Of a stretch of DNA of 64,000 bases, positions 33,155 through 45,022 are shown one piece after another. Under the pieces are notes generated by a model. It made no database searches. It had not been told where the DNA came from and saw only the letters and a list, made by a program, of their open reading frames with translations. Location: assembly GCA_007570785.1 (NCBI GenBank), contig ML662442.1, positions 36,715,818-36,779,817 of the forward strand, read 5' to 3'. The stretch is from Antilocapra americana (lineage: Eukaryota > Chordata > Mammalia > Artiodactyla > Antilocapridae). Position 1 is the stretch's first letter. The number at the start of each line of letters is the position of its first letter. Both the position numbers and the translations under genes were made by a program.

Positions 33155-33640
33155 ACATACACTGTGTTATAGGAGAATGGGGCACAAGAAGATGGTCATG
33201 TCGTAAGTCTTGGGAAAGTTCCTGTAATGGGCAGCCTAGTGAGAGTCCTTGGCTTTGGGCAGGAAAGAATTCAAGCCATAGTAAAGTGAACACAGGTTTA
33301 TTTAGATACATATTCCATAGGTACAATGTGAATGTCTCAGAAGGCAAGAATGGCCCCTCACTATGGGGCAGTTTATTTCTGTGGGAGAAAGTGGGAAGAA
33401 TATTCTGACTATTTTGGATAAGGGGTGGGAATTTCTGGGAATCAGCCACTACCTATGTTTTGACCTTTTATGGTCAGCATCAGAACTGTCATGGCGCCTG
33501 TGGGTGTATAGCAAGGGTGTATAGTGAGGCTCCAGGTAGACCGGAAGTAGAATCTTCCTCCATCTTGGGCCTAGTTGATTCTAACCAATATTTGTCGTAT
33601 CCCTGTACGGCTGTGTCATTCTTTAATGGTTGTGCCCTGT
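33155..33640 (-). mobile_element. LTR-like insertion (antisense)
   Basis: The block contains AAAGAATTCAAGCCATAGTA, ACACAGGTTTATTTAGATAC (an inverted AATAAA) and TGACCTTTTATGGTCAGCAT, plus TGTCATGGCGCCTGTGGGTG. I read it as an inverted ERV LTR. It interrupts L1 3' UTR text. Edges and family unresolved. Confidence 0.55.
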
Positions 33641-33807
33641 TCCCTTCATTTTCTCTCACTTGTGGTCCATCCATTCATCCCTGTCTTCCTTCCTTTGAGC
33701 TCCCAGCAAGCACAGATATTTTTTTGTGTGTATATAGTTTGCTCTTTTCAGAACATCATAGTTGTAATCATGTAGTTTGTAGTCTCAGTTTTGCTTCTTT
33801 CACTTAG

Positions 33808-34440
33808 TGTTGGGGTCCTTGAATGGACCGGAACCTGGTGGTATGGAGTCGATGATAAGAAAGTGAAAGAAAGGAAGAGGCTGATATTTCCTGGTTTATG
33901 CAGAAAACCAATAAAACCCTAAGACAGAGGGTTTGCGCCACTTAAGTACGCATAGGGCGCCCTCTCGAGGAAGTCTTGAAAGCCTGGGCAAGTAAGGAAG
34001 CACAGCGAGCCCCTGCGCTCCAGAGAAGTAGCCTGAAGGGGAGAGAGAGAGAGAGAGAAATGAAGAAAGACATGGGGACCCAAGCTCTGATGGAACAAGG
34101 GTGTTTTGTTCAACAGAGTGTGGGTATATATACTGTCTTACAAGGTAGCTCTTTCAGCAAAGATAAGAATCAAAAATCTTACAAATTATCCAGGAAACAT
34201 AAGGCTAGAATCCATCTCAAAGAGAGAGAATTGGTCCATATCAGAAAGCAAGAGGGTCGTAATAGTTACTTTTCACTGTATGGAAAAGCTAATGAAGGAA
34301 ATGCATGTATTCCTCAGTCATGGCAGTGGCTTGCCAGCTCCTCTTAATCCTTGAATATTCAAGGATTAATAAGGAAGAGAGGAATCATGACAGATCAAAA
34401 ACCAGCACACAGGAAGCCTCCTGTTAAATGTTCCCTAACA
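33808..34440 (-). mobile_element. ERV solo LTR, 633 bp, perfect 6-bp target-site duplication
   Basis: It starts TGTTGGGG and ends CCCTAACA, so the termini are the inverted TGTT...AACA of an LTR. ACTTAG is duplicated exactly at 33802-33807 and 34441-34446; a 6-bp duplication is typical of class II (ERVK-like) integrases. It lies inside an antisense L1, whose text resumes immediately after it. A GA-rich tract lies at 34041-34058. Strand is tentative because TG/CA ends are symmetric. No internal region. Confidence 0.9.
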
Positions 34441-34924
34441 ACTTAGTTGTAAGCATTTAAACTTCCTGTCTGTGCTTTTTCATGGTTTGATAACTCATTT
34501 CTTTTTAGTGCTGAATAACACTACATTATCTGGATGTACCACAGTTAATCTATTCATTCACCTACTGAAACATATCATGGTTGCTTCCAAGTTTTGGCAA
34601 TTATGAATAAAGTTGCTATAAACCATGTGCAGATTTTTATGGGGACATAAGTTTTCAGTTCATTTTGGTGAATGCCACGGAATGCTATTGCTTTATCATA
34701 TGAAAAGAGTATGTTTACTATTGTAAGAAACTGTCTCCCAATGTGATTATGCCATATCAACTTGAGTTTGTCAGTGTACACAAAAAAGCTGGCTGGGATT
34801 TCGATTTGGATTATGTTGAATCTATAATCAAATTGAGAATTGACATCTTGACAGTTTTAGGCCTTCTTTGCTATGTACATGGAATATCTCTCAGATCTTT
34901 TTTGATTTCTTTCTTCAGTTTTAG

Positions 34925-35916
34925 CCTCTTGAGAAACCTGTATGCAGGTCAGGAAGCAAGTTAGAACTGGACATGGAACAACAGACTGGTTCCAAATAGG
35001 AAAAGGTATATGTCAAGGCTGTATATTGTCACCCTGCTTATTTAACTTATATGCAGAGAATATCATGAGAAATGCTGGGCTAGAGGAAGCACAAGCTGGG
35101 ATAAACATTGCTTGGAGAAAAATATCAGTAACCTCAGATATGCAGATGACACTACCCTTATGGCAGAAAGTGAAGAACTAAAGAGCCTCTTGATGAAAGT
35201 GAAAGAGGAGAGTGAAAAAGTTGGTTTAAAGCTCAACATTCAGAAAACTAAGATCATGGTGTCCAGTCCCATCATTTCATGGCAGATAGATGGGGAAACA
35301 GTGGAAACAGTATCAGACTTTATTTTTGGGGGCTCCAAAATCACTGCAGATGGTGATTGCAGCCATGAAATTAAAAGATGCTTATTTCTTGGAAGGAAAG
35401 TTATGACCAACCTAGATAGCATATTAAAAAGCAGAGACATTACTTTGCCAACAAAGGTCTGTCTAATCAAGGCTATGGTTTTTCCAGTAGTCATGTATGG
35501 ATGTGAGAGTTGGACAGTGAGGAAAGATGAGTGCCGAAGAATTGATGCTTTTGAACTGTGGTATTGAAGAAGACTCTTGAGAGTCCCTTGAACTGCAAGA
35601 AGATCCAGCCAGTCCATCCTAAAGGAGATCAATCCTAGGTGTTTATTGGAAGGATTGATATTGAAGCTGAAACTCCAATACGTTGGCTACCTCATGTGAA
35701 GAGCTGACTCATTTGAAAAGACCCTGATGCTGGGAAAGATTGAGGGCAGGAAGAGAAGGGGACGACGGAGGATGACATGGCTCGATGGCATCACCGACTT
35801 GATGGCCATGGGTTTGGGTGGACTCTGGGAGTTGGTGATGGACAGGGAGGCCTGGTGTGCTGCGGTTCATGGGGTTGCAAAGAGTCGGACATGACTGAGC
35901 GACTGAACTGAACTTC
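34925..35916 (+). mobile_element. BovB LINE (sense, 5' truncated, ~1 kb)
   Basis: From CTTGAGAAACCTGTATGCAG to GACTGAGCGACTGAACTGAA. The L1 phrase TTCAGTTTTAG before it and TTCAGTGTTATAG after it suggest a diverged target-site duplication. Confidence 0.95.
35112..35567 (+). pseudogene. BovB RT C-terminal ORF with YADD
   Basis: 151 codons starting just before the catalytic YADDTTL motif (residues 10-16) and running through LKLNIQKTKI, DFIFGGSKI and PVVMYGCESW to a stop after FELWY. The frame upstream (34942-35181) carries GKGICQGCILSP in another phase. The copy lacks the endonuclease and most of the RT. Confidence 0.9.
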
Positions 35917-36470
35917 AGTGTTATAGTTTTCCTTGTATAGACCCTGTACATGTTTTGTTAGAGTCATAACTAGATAATTAATTTTTGAAGCTGCTGTTGT
36001 AAATGTTCAATTGTGTTTTTAATTTCCAGTTCCAACTTTTCATTGCTGGTGTATAAGAAAGTACTGGCTTTTGCATATTAACCTTCATCCTGCAGGCTTG
36101 CTATAATTGTTTATTTGTTCCAGGAGTTTGCTGCTTGTTCTTGGGATTTTCTCCAAAGACAAGTTATACAAATACACTTTTATTTCTTCCTTGACCTCTG
36201 TAATTTTTATTCCTTCCACATTTTATTGCATTGGCTAGGACTTCCGGTATGATTTTGAGTAGGAATGGTGAGAGCAGATATTCTTGCCTTATTCCTGATC
36301 TTATTGGGGAGACCATCAGTTTTTCTTGAGCTATGATAATCGCAATGGATTATCCTAATCGGTAGTATAGAAGGTGTAAAGTATTGCTTTTATCAGGTCA
36401 CAGGAGGATTCATTCTCCCTCCCCACAGTCCCTTTCCCTCACCTAAACTTCTTTGAGAAAGATAGGATTA

Positions 36471-36771
36471 AATTGATGGTTATAAAAATATTTTAAATGA
36501 GAGAATTAAGGCAGTTTTTCATATTATACCTTATTTTTAGTAACTATGACTATTACTTAGTTCCTTTACTCTCTTGTGAACTTCTATAGGGCAAAGACTA
36601 TATCAGTATATTATTACAACCCTTGTAGTATCCAGTATGCACTACAATTGGCATAACTATTTGCTGAATGAAAAACTTAGTTTTTTAGACTCTTACTGTA
36701 AATCTCTATCTTATTAGAAAAGGCAGAAAGCCAGTAGCATTAGTTCTCTGATATATTCAGTCAATCAGATT
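36471..36771. other. Short stretch with a possible L2 end
   Basis: 36580-36680 (CTTCTATAGGGCAAAGACTA ... GCATAACTATTTGCTGAATG) resembles an L2 3' terminus. The rest is not recognised. Confidence 0.5.
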
Positions 36772-37168
36772 CATTGCATATCTGAGGTTATTGATACTGC
36801 TCCCAGCAATCTTGATTCCAGTTTGTGTTTCATCCAGCCTGGCATTTCACATGATGTACTCTGTATATAAGTTAAATAAGCAGGGTGACAGTATACAGCC
36901 TTGATGTACTCCTTTTCATATTTGGAACCAGTCTGTTGATCCATGTCCAATTCTATCGTTGCTTCTTGACCTGCATACAGATTTCTCAGGAGGCAGGTAA
37001 GGTGGTCTGGTATTCTGATCTCTTGAAGAATTTTCCACAGTTTGTTGTGATCCACACAGTCAAAGGCTTTGACATAGTCAATAAAGCAAAAGTAGATGTT
37101 TTTCTGGAACTCTCTTGCTTTTTCTGTGATCCAGTGATGTTGGCAATTTGATCTCTGGTTCCTCTGCC
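36772..37168 (-). mobile_element. BovB LINE internal fragment (antisense)
   Basis: About 400 bp of RT coding region only (motif A to YADD), truncated at both ends. The minus-strand reading includes FYIDYVKAFD-like text, LLRNLYAGQEAT and ITSDMQ. The missing 3' end is unusual for target-primed insertion and points to a later deletion. Confidence 0.93.
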
Positions 37169-37645
37169 TGTTGATACCGTTTCCTAATTATCTTTCAGAT
37201 CCATCTACTTTTGTTTCCTCTGCCACCATCCTAATTTAGACTGTAGTCATCTCTTAAATTACTGCAGAGGTCTTTTGTTTATTGAATTAATTTTTATTGG
37301 AGTGTTGTGTTAGTTTCTGCTGTGCAGCAAAGTGAATCATCCATATATACACATCTCTCTCCCATTTTTGGATTTCCTACCCATTTAGGTCATAGCAGAG
37401 ACCTTTTAATGTTCTTCTCCCTGTTCTCTCCTCACCTCCTACTTATTCACAAAAGCACAGTTTGCTTAAAATCCTTTACTTCTTGGGATGCAGTCCAGTT
37501 TCCTTAATGTGGCTTACCTGTTGTGTTTGAACTGGCCCTGCCTCATTTTCCTTCAGCTTTAACTTGCTTTCCCCATTCTAAACCAGCTTTACTAAAGTTC
37601 ACATGTACTTTTGCCTCTGAGCCTTGACACATTCTGTTCCTTTTC
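37169..37645 (+). mobile_element. L2 LINE remnant
   Basis: Cysteine/proline-rich CT-rich text with CAGTCCAGTTTCCTTAATGT, GTGGCTTACCTG, AACTGGCCCTGCCTC and GAGCCTTGACACATTCTGTT follows L2 3' order. It is interrupted by an L1 piece at 37280-37398. Confidence 0.65.
37280..37398 (-). mobile_element. Short L1 3' end inside L2 (antisense)
   Basis: TTTTTATTGGAGTGTTGTGT, TAGTTTCTGCTGTGCAGCAA and AGTGAATCATCCATATATAC are an inverted L1 3' UTR. GCAGAGGTCTTTT before and GCAGAGACCTTTT after look like a 13-bp target-site duplication with two changes. Confidence 0.82.
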
Positions 37646-37684
37646 TCCAGAAGGGGAGAGAGAAGAAACGAAGCTGTAGTGATC

Positions 37685-37900
37685 AGAAGCACTGACTCAG
37701 GTGAATCTTGGATCTGCTCCTTAACTAGCTATGTGATCTTGAATGATGTAACCTCTCTGCTTTCAGTGTCTTCATTTGTAACAATGGAGAGAGTATAGTA
37801 CTTGCTTCCTAGCATGTTAATGCGGATTAAAAAATTAATGTAGTTGAGGTTCTAAGAATGATGCCTACCTCATACTGAGTACTATAGAAATATAGCTATT
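37685..37900 (+). mobile_element. MIR SINE
   Basis: TCTTGGATCTGCTCCTTAAC, TAGCTATGTGATCTTGAATG, TCATTTGTAACAATGGAGAG and CCTACCTCATACTG are in MIR order. Confidence 0.82.
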
Positions 37901-38309
37901 TTTTATAATTCTTAACTATAAATGTGTTGGGATAGTAGACAGCATAACTTTTTATATTTTAAAGATGATTTAATGACAAAATAAATACGGCTTTTTCCCC
38001 CTCATAAATTAGAAGTTGAGTGGCTCATTATTATTGGTATTTTTGTTCTTGGCTGGGCAAGCAGGTACTATACTCTCTTCATTGTTACAAATGAGGACAC
38101 TGAAAGCAGAGAGGAATTCACTTTTTCTGTATTTCAGAGACTGTGGATTATAATGGTTCAGATGGTTTGAATTCTAGCAAAGATACTATGTTAGAAATAG
38201 ACCCTCTGAAAGGAAGAACTCTGTTTTTCTTGGTATTCATAGTTCTGCTTACACTGAGTACTTCCCAGAATACTTCTGACACCAGAGATGTATAGATTTT
38301 TTTTTCCCC

Positions 38310-39160
38310 ATACTGAGCAGTTCTCAGACACCAGGTGGGAATGCTACAATTTAACTCAGTTTCGACACTAACTGCTCAGAGTTGATACAGACCCCAGATT
38401 AAGGGCTTAGTCCCACTAGACTGCCCCTCTGCAGATGCTGGTGGCAACTGATGGGTCCCCAAGTTGCCCACAACCTCTCACTCAGCTAGCACCTAGAGGT
38501 TCCCCTGACCCCCTCCTCAGGTTCAGTCATGTACTAGAATGGCTCATACAACTCAGGAAAACAGTTTACTTACTGGGTTACTGGTTTACTACAAAGGATA
38601 CATTAAAGGATACAAATGAACACCCAGATGAAGAAGGTGTAGGGTTAGAGCTATGTCCGGAAGGGTCCCAAGCACAGGAGCTTATGTTCCCATGGAATCT
38701 GGGGATGTGCCAACCACCTGCCCCTCCCCAGCAAGCGGATGGGTTCTTGTTCACTAACTGAACTCTGTACTTTAGGGATTTTTATGGAGGCTTTATTATG
38801 TAGGCGTGGTAGATTAAATTGTTGACCATTGGTGGATAATTAAATCCCAAGCCTTCCATTTGGGTTGGGGCAGCAGTAGGGGACACTGAGAGTTCTAATC
38901 ACCTGGTTTGTTCCCCTTGCAACCAGTCCCCATCCAGTGGCTATCTAGGGACTTCCCAAAAATCACCTTTATAACATAAACTCAGATGTGGTTGAAAGGG
39001 GTTTGTTATGAATAACTGAAGAGCTTCTTTTATTTTTATCCTTCTGGCGATATTCCAGGAGTAAAAAATGAATAATAATAATAAAAAGATGCTCCAGCTG
39101 TGATCCAGAAGCCCTGGAGGAAGACCCCACAATATATGTTTCTTACTCTATTACAGTGTC
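38310..39160 (-). mobile_element. Old LTR-like element (antisense)
   Basis: The block AACTGCTCAGAGTTGATACA, GGCTTAGTCCCACTAGACTG, GGTTTACTACAAAGGATACA, TTTTATGGAGGCTTTATTAT (inverted AATAAAGCCTCCATAAAA) through GGCTATCTAGGG resembles an ancient mammalian ERV LTR in reverse. The sense frame 38435-38761 is a by-product of this element. Edges unresolved. Confidence 0.6.
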
Positions 39161-41252
39161 ACGTTCTCTATTATCATGGTACTTAAGATCAGCCAGGAGA
39201 AACATGCAAAAACAAATCTTATCAAAAGAGGATTGGTCTAGATTTGGTATGAACTTAAAATAATATGGTGAAAAACGTGTATGTATTTAAATTTTAAATG
39301 TTGATTTTGATATCTTGCTAGTTTCTCTTTTGAATAGTTGTTTTTCATTGATACTAACAATTTGACATAGCTTCCTGAAGACTGACATCTAAAAGTGTAA
39401 CTAAAGAAGCTGGTTGATCTATTTCTATGTGTTCTGATGGTGCTGGACTAGAGAATGACAAAGCATTGATACTTTTCTCCTTTTCTCCTAGGAGATTGTT
39501 GCTTTCTGGTGAAATTTTAAATATGCACATGTTTTCAGTAAAAATATTGGTGTTTGATTCTCACTGCAATTTGAATTTTATTCCCCAGAATATTTTATTT
39601 TTATCTTTAGGATAGACATTTTTAAAAGAAGATTTTCCAGATTTTCTGTTATGCTGAAAATATTTTTTAAGTTGATTAAGACTAATAAATAAGTTTATTT
39701 CAATGCAACAAATGTTTAGTTTCTGCTATTTGTGAGGTACTTTGTTAGCTCCTAAAAAATACACAAAAATGAGTAAGATATTTTTCTTTTATCTCCAAAA
39801 GAGGGAGGAGACTATGAGTCAATTTTAAGTAAGTGTAATAACAAAATAGAGTTTGGTACAGTTTTTTTTGTTTTCCTTTGAGAGAATTTTGAACAAAATC
39901 TTTGCTCTACTAATCATGTTCTTTCGAAACATCAACAATTTTCATTCTTTCCAGTTTGACTTCACTTCTTCATTTGATGCTTTTGCCACTTACTTTTTGA
40001 TGTTTTTTGGCTTCTATATACAACTTACTGTTTTTCTTTTACTTCTCTAACTACTGTTTATTAGTTGCTTCTCTCTTTTTTTTTTTAAGAAAAGTTTTGT
40101 GCATAAATAAGGGAATAATTATATTATTTGAAAATTCTTTAGGTTTAGTCAGAATTTGCAATAACCCCATGAGTGGAGTGAGTCCAATTTAATTATGCCA
40201 TAAAGCAGTCTCTGCCTAGTTTCTTTAGTTTTACCATTTATGGTTTTACAAAAGCTATCCATATGGGTCCACTTGGTTTGGACTCATAGACAAATTGGTC
40301 TCCAGCCAGATACTCCATCTTGTTATGTATCACACCTCTCCATAGAGCTGAAATGCTTCCTTAAAGAGAAACTTTAAAAAACTCCACAAACTCCAGTTTA
40401 GATTTGGCAGTCACTGTACTGTGGTGTTTGAGTATTTTAGACTTAGCAATAAATAGTGTTTTAAAACTAAAAAAAAAAAAAGTTTTATAAATGCAGAGAA
40501 GTTCAAACTCTAGAACAATTAATACCCACGTAAGCTCCATCTAGGTTTAGCTGTTGTTATCATTTTTGTAAGTTTTTTCTTACTCTTTATATATGTAAAT
40601 CATTTTTTGTTGTCATAGAACCATTTAAAATTAAGTCACCACTGTCATGACATGCTACCCCAAAATACTTCTATATCTCCTAAGAGTAAAGATATTCTCC
40701 TGCATAACCATGATACCATTGTCCTGTGTTTAAAACAAGTAATTAAAAAAGAAAATTTACCACAGTAAAATAATATATTATATCTAGTCTATGTTTAAAA
40801 CTTCCCAGGTGTCCTGAAAATACATTTTTTAGCTGTTTTTAATGTGAACTACAATCTAGCCAAGGTTTTCATGCATAATATTTGGTTGTTACATGTCTTG
40901 AGTAGACTAATTCTCCGACATTTTTTATGAGTCCTTTTTGTTTTTTTTTTTATTTTTTGGAAGGCAGACCAATTTTCTGGTAGTGTCTCACATCTAGATT
41001 TGCCTATTATCAGGAACCCTGATGTCTCCTATAACATGTTGAAGGGTGGCATTCAGTAGAGAAGGGCCTCCCAACCCCTGTGGCTTTGCTGCTGTCTATA
41101 GGTTATGAGTCCCATTATTAATTAAGTTCTTTGGCCACTGGTGAAATTTGGGTCAGTGAAAGCCCGTGAGTCCTTTCACCTCCACCCATGAGCATTGTCA
41201 GTTTCCTCTGGTAAACAATATGAATGTTAACATTAGGTAGGTGCCAGGCTGA
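39161..41252. other. Unassigned intron with old remnants
   Basis: 39700-39800 is a possible ancient mammalian repeat. 40490-41060 resembles an old L1 3' region. 39161-39690 and 39800-40480 hold no recognised feature apart from T/A-rich tracts. Confidence 0.45.
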
Positions 41253-41491
41253 GCTTGAAGTCCCAGTACTTTGGCCACCTGATGCAAAGAGCCAACTCAT
41301 TGGAAAAGACCTTGATGCTAGGAGAGATTGAAGGCAAAAGGAGGATGAGTTGGTTGGATGGCATCAACAACTCAACGGACATGAATTGGAGCAATCTCTG
41401 GGAGACGGTAAAGGACAGGGAAGCCTGATGTGCTGCAGTCCATGGGGTGACAAAGGGTCGGATGTGACTGAGCGACTGAACAGCAACAACA
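41253..41491 (+). mobile_element. BovB LINE 3' tail (239 bp)
   Basis: From CCCAGTACTTTGGCCACCTG to GAGCGACTGAACAGCAACAA, strongly 5' truncated, sense. Confidence 0.93.
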
Positions 41492-41999
41492 GGATGTGAA
41501 AGAGCTCAGGCCACCACCTTTCAGCTCTTCTGTGCTCTTTCTCTTTGTGATCACGTTTACTCCTCTGATTTTAACAGTTGCCCGTGTAATGAAGTTTTTT
41601 AAATTGCACTTTATTTCCTTTTGTTCATCTTCTCTTGGCTATCCAATAGTCACTCTAAAATCTACACTCCAAAATGAATTTATTCTTTATTTGCTCACTG
41701 GCTCATTGTCAGTACTGTTCTTTGTTTGGGTCAGTGGGAGTAGAAGGTATAGTGTAACTAGCGTTGCTTTCACTGAGACAACACACTGACTGGAAACCTC
41801 AGTCTTCAGCTGTTTCTCTGCTTAGCACTCTCTTGTTTTCACGTACACATATGTGCATATGTATTTATTCATCAAATATTTCTGTAAGTACAGTGTTTCT
41901 ATATATATTTGGGCACACTAGAGAAGACTATATCTGGCTGGCTTCTTGAATGCATTCCTTCCATTCTTACCATATTTATTCTAATTTTGGTCTTCATCA
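41492..41999. other. Unassigned intron
   Basis: CT-rich stretch without recognised feature. The last part may be the upstream portion of the L2 copy that follows. Confidence 0.4.
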
Positions 42000-42660
42000 A
42001 TCCTTCCTAGAACTTTTACAATGTTCTCTCTACCTCTGGCTTTAAACCCTGTGATTCATTCTACAGTCTGTCTTATTGAGAATGCTTGCGTGATCATGTG
42101 TTTCTTTTTTTTTTGATCATATGTTTCTCTTGCTTGAAAACCTCTGATGCCTTCCCATATTATACAGGAAAAATGCTAGCTTTTTAGCATATCATACAGG
42201 ACTATGCTAATTCCATCTTCTTTGCTCTTTTTATGTATTACTTCATCTCTTGGGTTCTAGCTATACCTCTCTTCTGCTGATTTCTTCAGGATAAGGTGAG
42301 TTTTGCTCTTCAAACTTTGTTCATACATTTCTGATGTCCATAAGGCTCTGACCCCTCTTCTTTGCTTAATGAAATCCTGCTTATGTTTCAAGGTCAGCTT
42401 GGAATGTTCCCTTTGAAAATTATCTACCCAATATCCCTCTTTATTTACTCCCTGCACCAGAACCAAACCCTTAACATTCTTTATCTGATGTACTTTGCAC
42501 ATTTGTCTGTTACAGTGCTTATCAGATTGTATGCTTTGCTTTTGTGTTTCTCCGTGTAAAGGTTCACAAGGCAAAGAATCATCTTGTTTTTTCTTCTGTT
42601 CTTAAGAGCACAAAGCCTGGCACATAGCACATGCTTAGTAAAGCGTTTCTGAAAGGAAAG
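42000..42660 (+). mobile_element. L2 LINE 3' region
   Basis: TTGCTTGAAAACCTCTGATG, TTCCCATATTATACAGGA, TCCTGCTTATGTTTCAAGGT and AAAGCCTGGCACATAGCACA in L2 order. Confidence 0.75.
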
Positions 42661-42780
42661 TCTGACATTCCTTGTTACTTTACCTCTGTAGCAGGTAAGT
42701 CTAACTTGAGATCATGCATTCTCAAAGGAAGATAATAGTTTATATAAGGTAATTGGTTTACACTAAATATCTGCTAATGA

Positions 42781-44159
42781 TTCAGTTCAGTTCAGTCGCT
42801 CAGTTGTGTCTGACTCTTTGCGACCCCATGAACCACAGCACGCCAGGCCTTCCTGTCCATCACCAACTCCTGGAGTTTACCCAAACTCATGTCCATTGAG
42901 TTGGTGATGCCATCCAACTGTCTCATCCTCTGTCATCTCCTCCTGCCCTCAGTCTTTCCCAGCATCAGGGTCTTTTCAAATGAGTTAGCTCTTCCCATCA
43001 GGTGGCCAAAGTATTGGAGTTTCAGCTTGAACATCAGTTCTTCTAGTGAACACCCCGGACTGATCTCCTTTAGGATGGACTGGTTGGATCTCCTTGCAGT
43101 CCAAGGGACTCTCAAGAGTCTTCTCCAACACCACAGTTCAAAAGCATTAATTCTTCTGTGCTCAGCTTTCTTTATGGTCCAATTTTCACATCCATACATG
43201 ACTTGGAAAAACCATAGCCTTGACTAGACAGACCTTTGTTGACAAAGTAATGTCTCTGCTTTTTAATATGCTGTCTAGGTTGGTCATAACTTTCTTTCCA
43301 AGGAGTAAGTGTCTTCTAATTTCATGGCTGCAATCACCATCTGCAGTGATTTTAGAGCCCCCCAAAATAAAGTCTGACACTGTTTCCCCATCTATTTGGC
43401 ATGAAGTGATGGGACTGGATGCCATGTTCTTAGCTTTCTGAATGTTGAGTTTTAAGGCAACTTTTTCACTTTTTTTTTCACTCATCAAGAGGCTCTTAGT
43501 TCTTGACTTTGTGCCATAAAGGTGGTGTCATCTGCATATCTGAGGTTATTGATATTTCTCCCGGCAGTCTTGATTCCAGCTTGTGCTTCATCCAGTCCAG
43601 CGTTTCTCATGATGTACTCCACATATAAGTTAAATAAGCAGGGCGACAATATACAGTCTTGATGTACTCCTTTCCCAATTTGGAATCAGTCTGTTGTTAC
43701 ATGTCCAGTTCTAACTGTTGCTTCCTGAGCTGCATACAGATTTATCAGGAGGCAAATCAGGTGGTCTGGTATTCCCATCTCTGTAAGAATTTTCCACAAT
43801 TTGTCATGATCCACACAATCAAAGGCTTTACCATAGTCAAGAAAGCAGAAGCAGATGTTTTTCTGGAACTCTCTTGCTTTTTCAATGATTCAACAGATGT
43901 TGGCAATTTGATCTAAATCCAGCTTGAACATCTGGACATTCCTGGTTCATGTACTGTTGAAGCCTGGCTTGGAGAATTTTGAGCATTACTTTACTAGCGT
44001 GTGAGATGAGTGCAATTGTCTGGTAGTTTCAGCATTCTTTGGCATTGCCTTTCTTTGGGATTGGGATGAAAACTGACCTTTTCCAGTCCTATGGCCACTG
44101 CTGAGTTTTCCAAATTTGCTGGCATGTTGAGTGCAGCACTTTCACAGCATCATCTTTTA
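42781..44159 (-). mobile_element. BovB LINE (antisense, 1.38 kb)
   Basis: The 3' end is at 42781 (TTCAGTTCAGTTCAGTCGCT). It is 5' truncated at about 44159 just upstream of the RT domain. RT motifs survive only in fragments (43199-42933 and 43488-43186), with deletions and frameshifts. Confidence 0.95.
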
Positions 44160-44164
44160 AACCT

Positions 44165-44431
44165 AACACTTTAAAAAAACACTTTTATTTCTGTCTGTGC
44201 TGAGTCTTCATTGCTTGGTGCAGGCTTTCTCTAGTTGTGGTGCACTGGCTTCTCACTGTGGTGGTTTCTCTTGTTGCAGAGCATGGCCTCTAGGGTGCTT
44301 GGGTTAAATAGTTGTGGTGCATGGGCTTAGTCAACCTCATAACGTGTGAAATCTTCCTGGTCCTGGAATGGAACCCATGTCCCCTGCATTGGCAGGTGGA
44401 TTCTTAACCACCGGACCACCAAAGAAGCCCC
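44165..44431 (-). mobile_element. CHR SINE (antisense)
   Basis: T-rich start, CTGTGCTGAGTCTTCATTGC, TTGTGGTGCATGGGCTTAGT and a tRNA-Glu head ending GGACCACCAAAGAAGCCCC. It directly abuts the 5' end of the BovB. Confidence 0.9.
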
Positions 44432-44870
44432 TCTTTTTGATACCTGAATCGTACAGCATTACTGTAGATATGTTTGTTTTAATTAAAATCACTTCTTAGC
44501 AGTAAGAATTTGCTATAAATAGGAGCTTCTGAAATTTTATTGTTTTAGAGGTTTTACAATAATAAGTGTTTATCTGAATTAGAATTCTGAATGAAACAGT
44601 ATAAAATGAACATTTTTTAGGGAAAGAGAAGTATATTAATAAATCAGTTTTAAGAAAAAGATTAAATAAAAGTTTAAAGAGTGGAGGTAAAAAAATAGTC
44701 AGATTTCTATGTTGCAAGGGAATATTGGACTTGAATAAGGGAGTCTCTTACTGTACTTTGGTGATGTTTAGAGAATGAGTAGATGAAATATATGACAGAT
44801 GAAATATAAAGAGGGTGCTGGTCTTATTTGACATTATTTGTTAATAAGGGGAATACAAAATAATAACAAT
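44432..44870. other. Unassigned intron
   Basis: AT-rich, nothing recognised. Confidence 0.5.
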
Positions 44871-44874
44871 ACCC

Positions 44875-45022
44875 TGTGGTGGTGGTGGTGATGGTGGTTG
44901 TTCATTTGCTAAATCTGGTCCAATTCTTTGTAACCCCATAAACTGCAGCACTTCAGGCTCCTCTGCCCTTCACTATCTCCTGGAATTCACTCATATTCAT
45001 GTCCATTGAATCAGTGAACCCT
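44875..45022 (-). mobile_element. (GGT)n followed by BovB 3' fragment
   Basis: A trinucleotide GGT repeat at 44875-44899 precedes TTCATTTGCTAAATCTGGTC, AACTGCAGCACTTCAGGC and CATGTCCATTGAATCAGTGA, a diverged antisense BovB 3' end. Confidence 0.8.

Larger units (their letters stand above)
32880..36470 (-). mobile_element. Antisense L1 carrying three later insertions
   Basis: L1 3' UTR to ORF2 on the reverse strand in pieces 32880-33150, 33640-33807, 34441-34924 and 35917-36470. The 34781-34575 reading contains ATLFIIAKTWKQP, an L1 ORF2 C-terminal motif. The pieces are separated by an older LTR, an ERV solo LTR and a BovB. Confidence 0.82.

Noticed and set aside
38435..38761. 108-codon frame resembling a host protein segment
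   Set aside because: The sequence is explained by an antisense LTR-like repeat covering 38310-39160.
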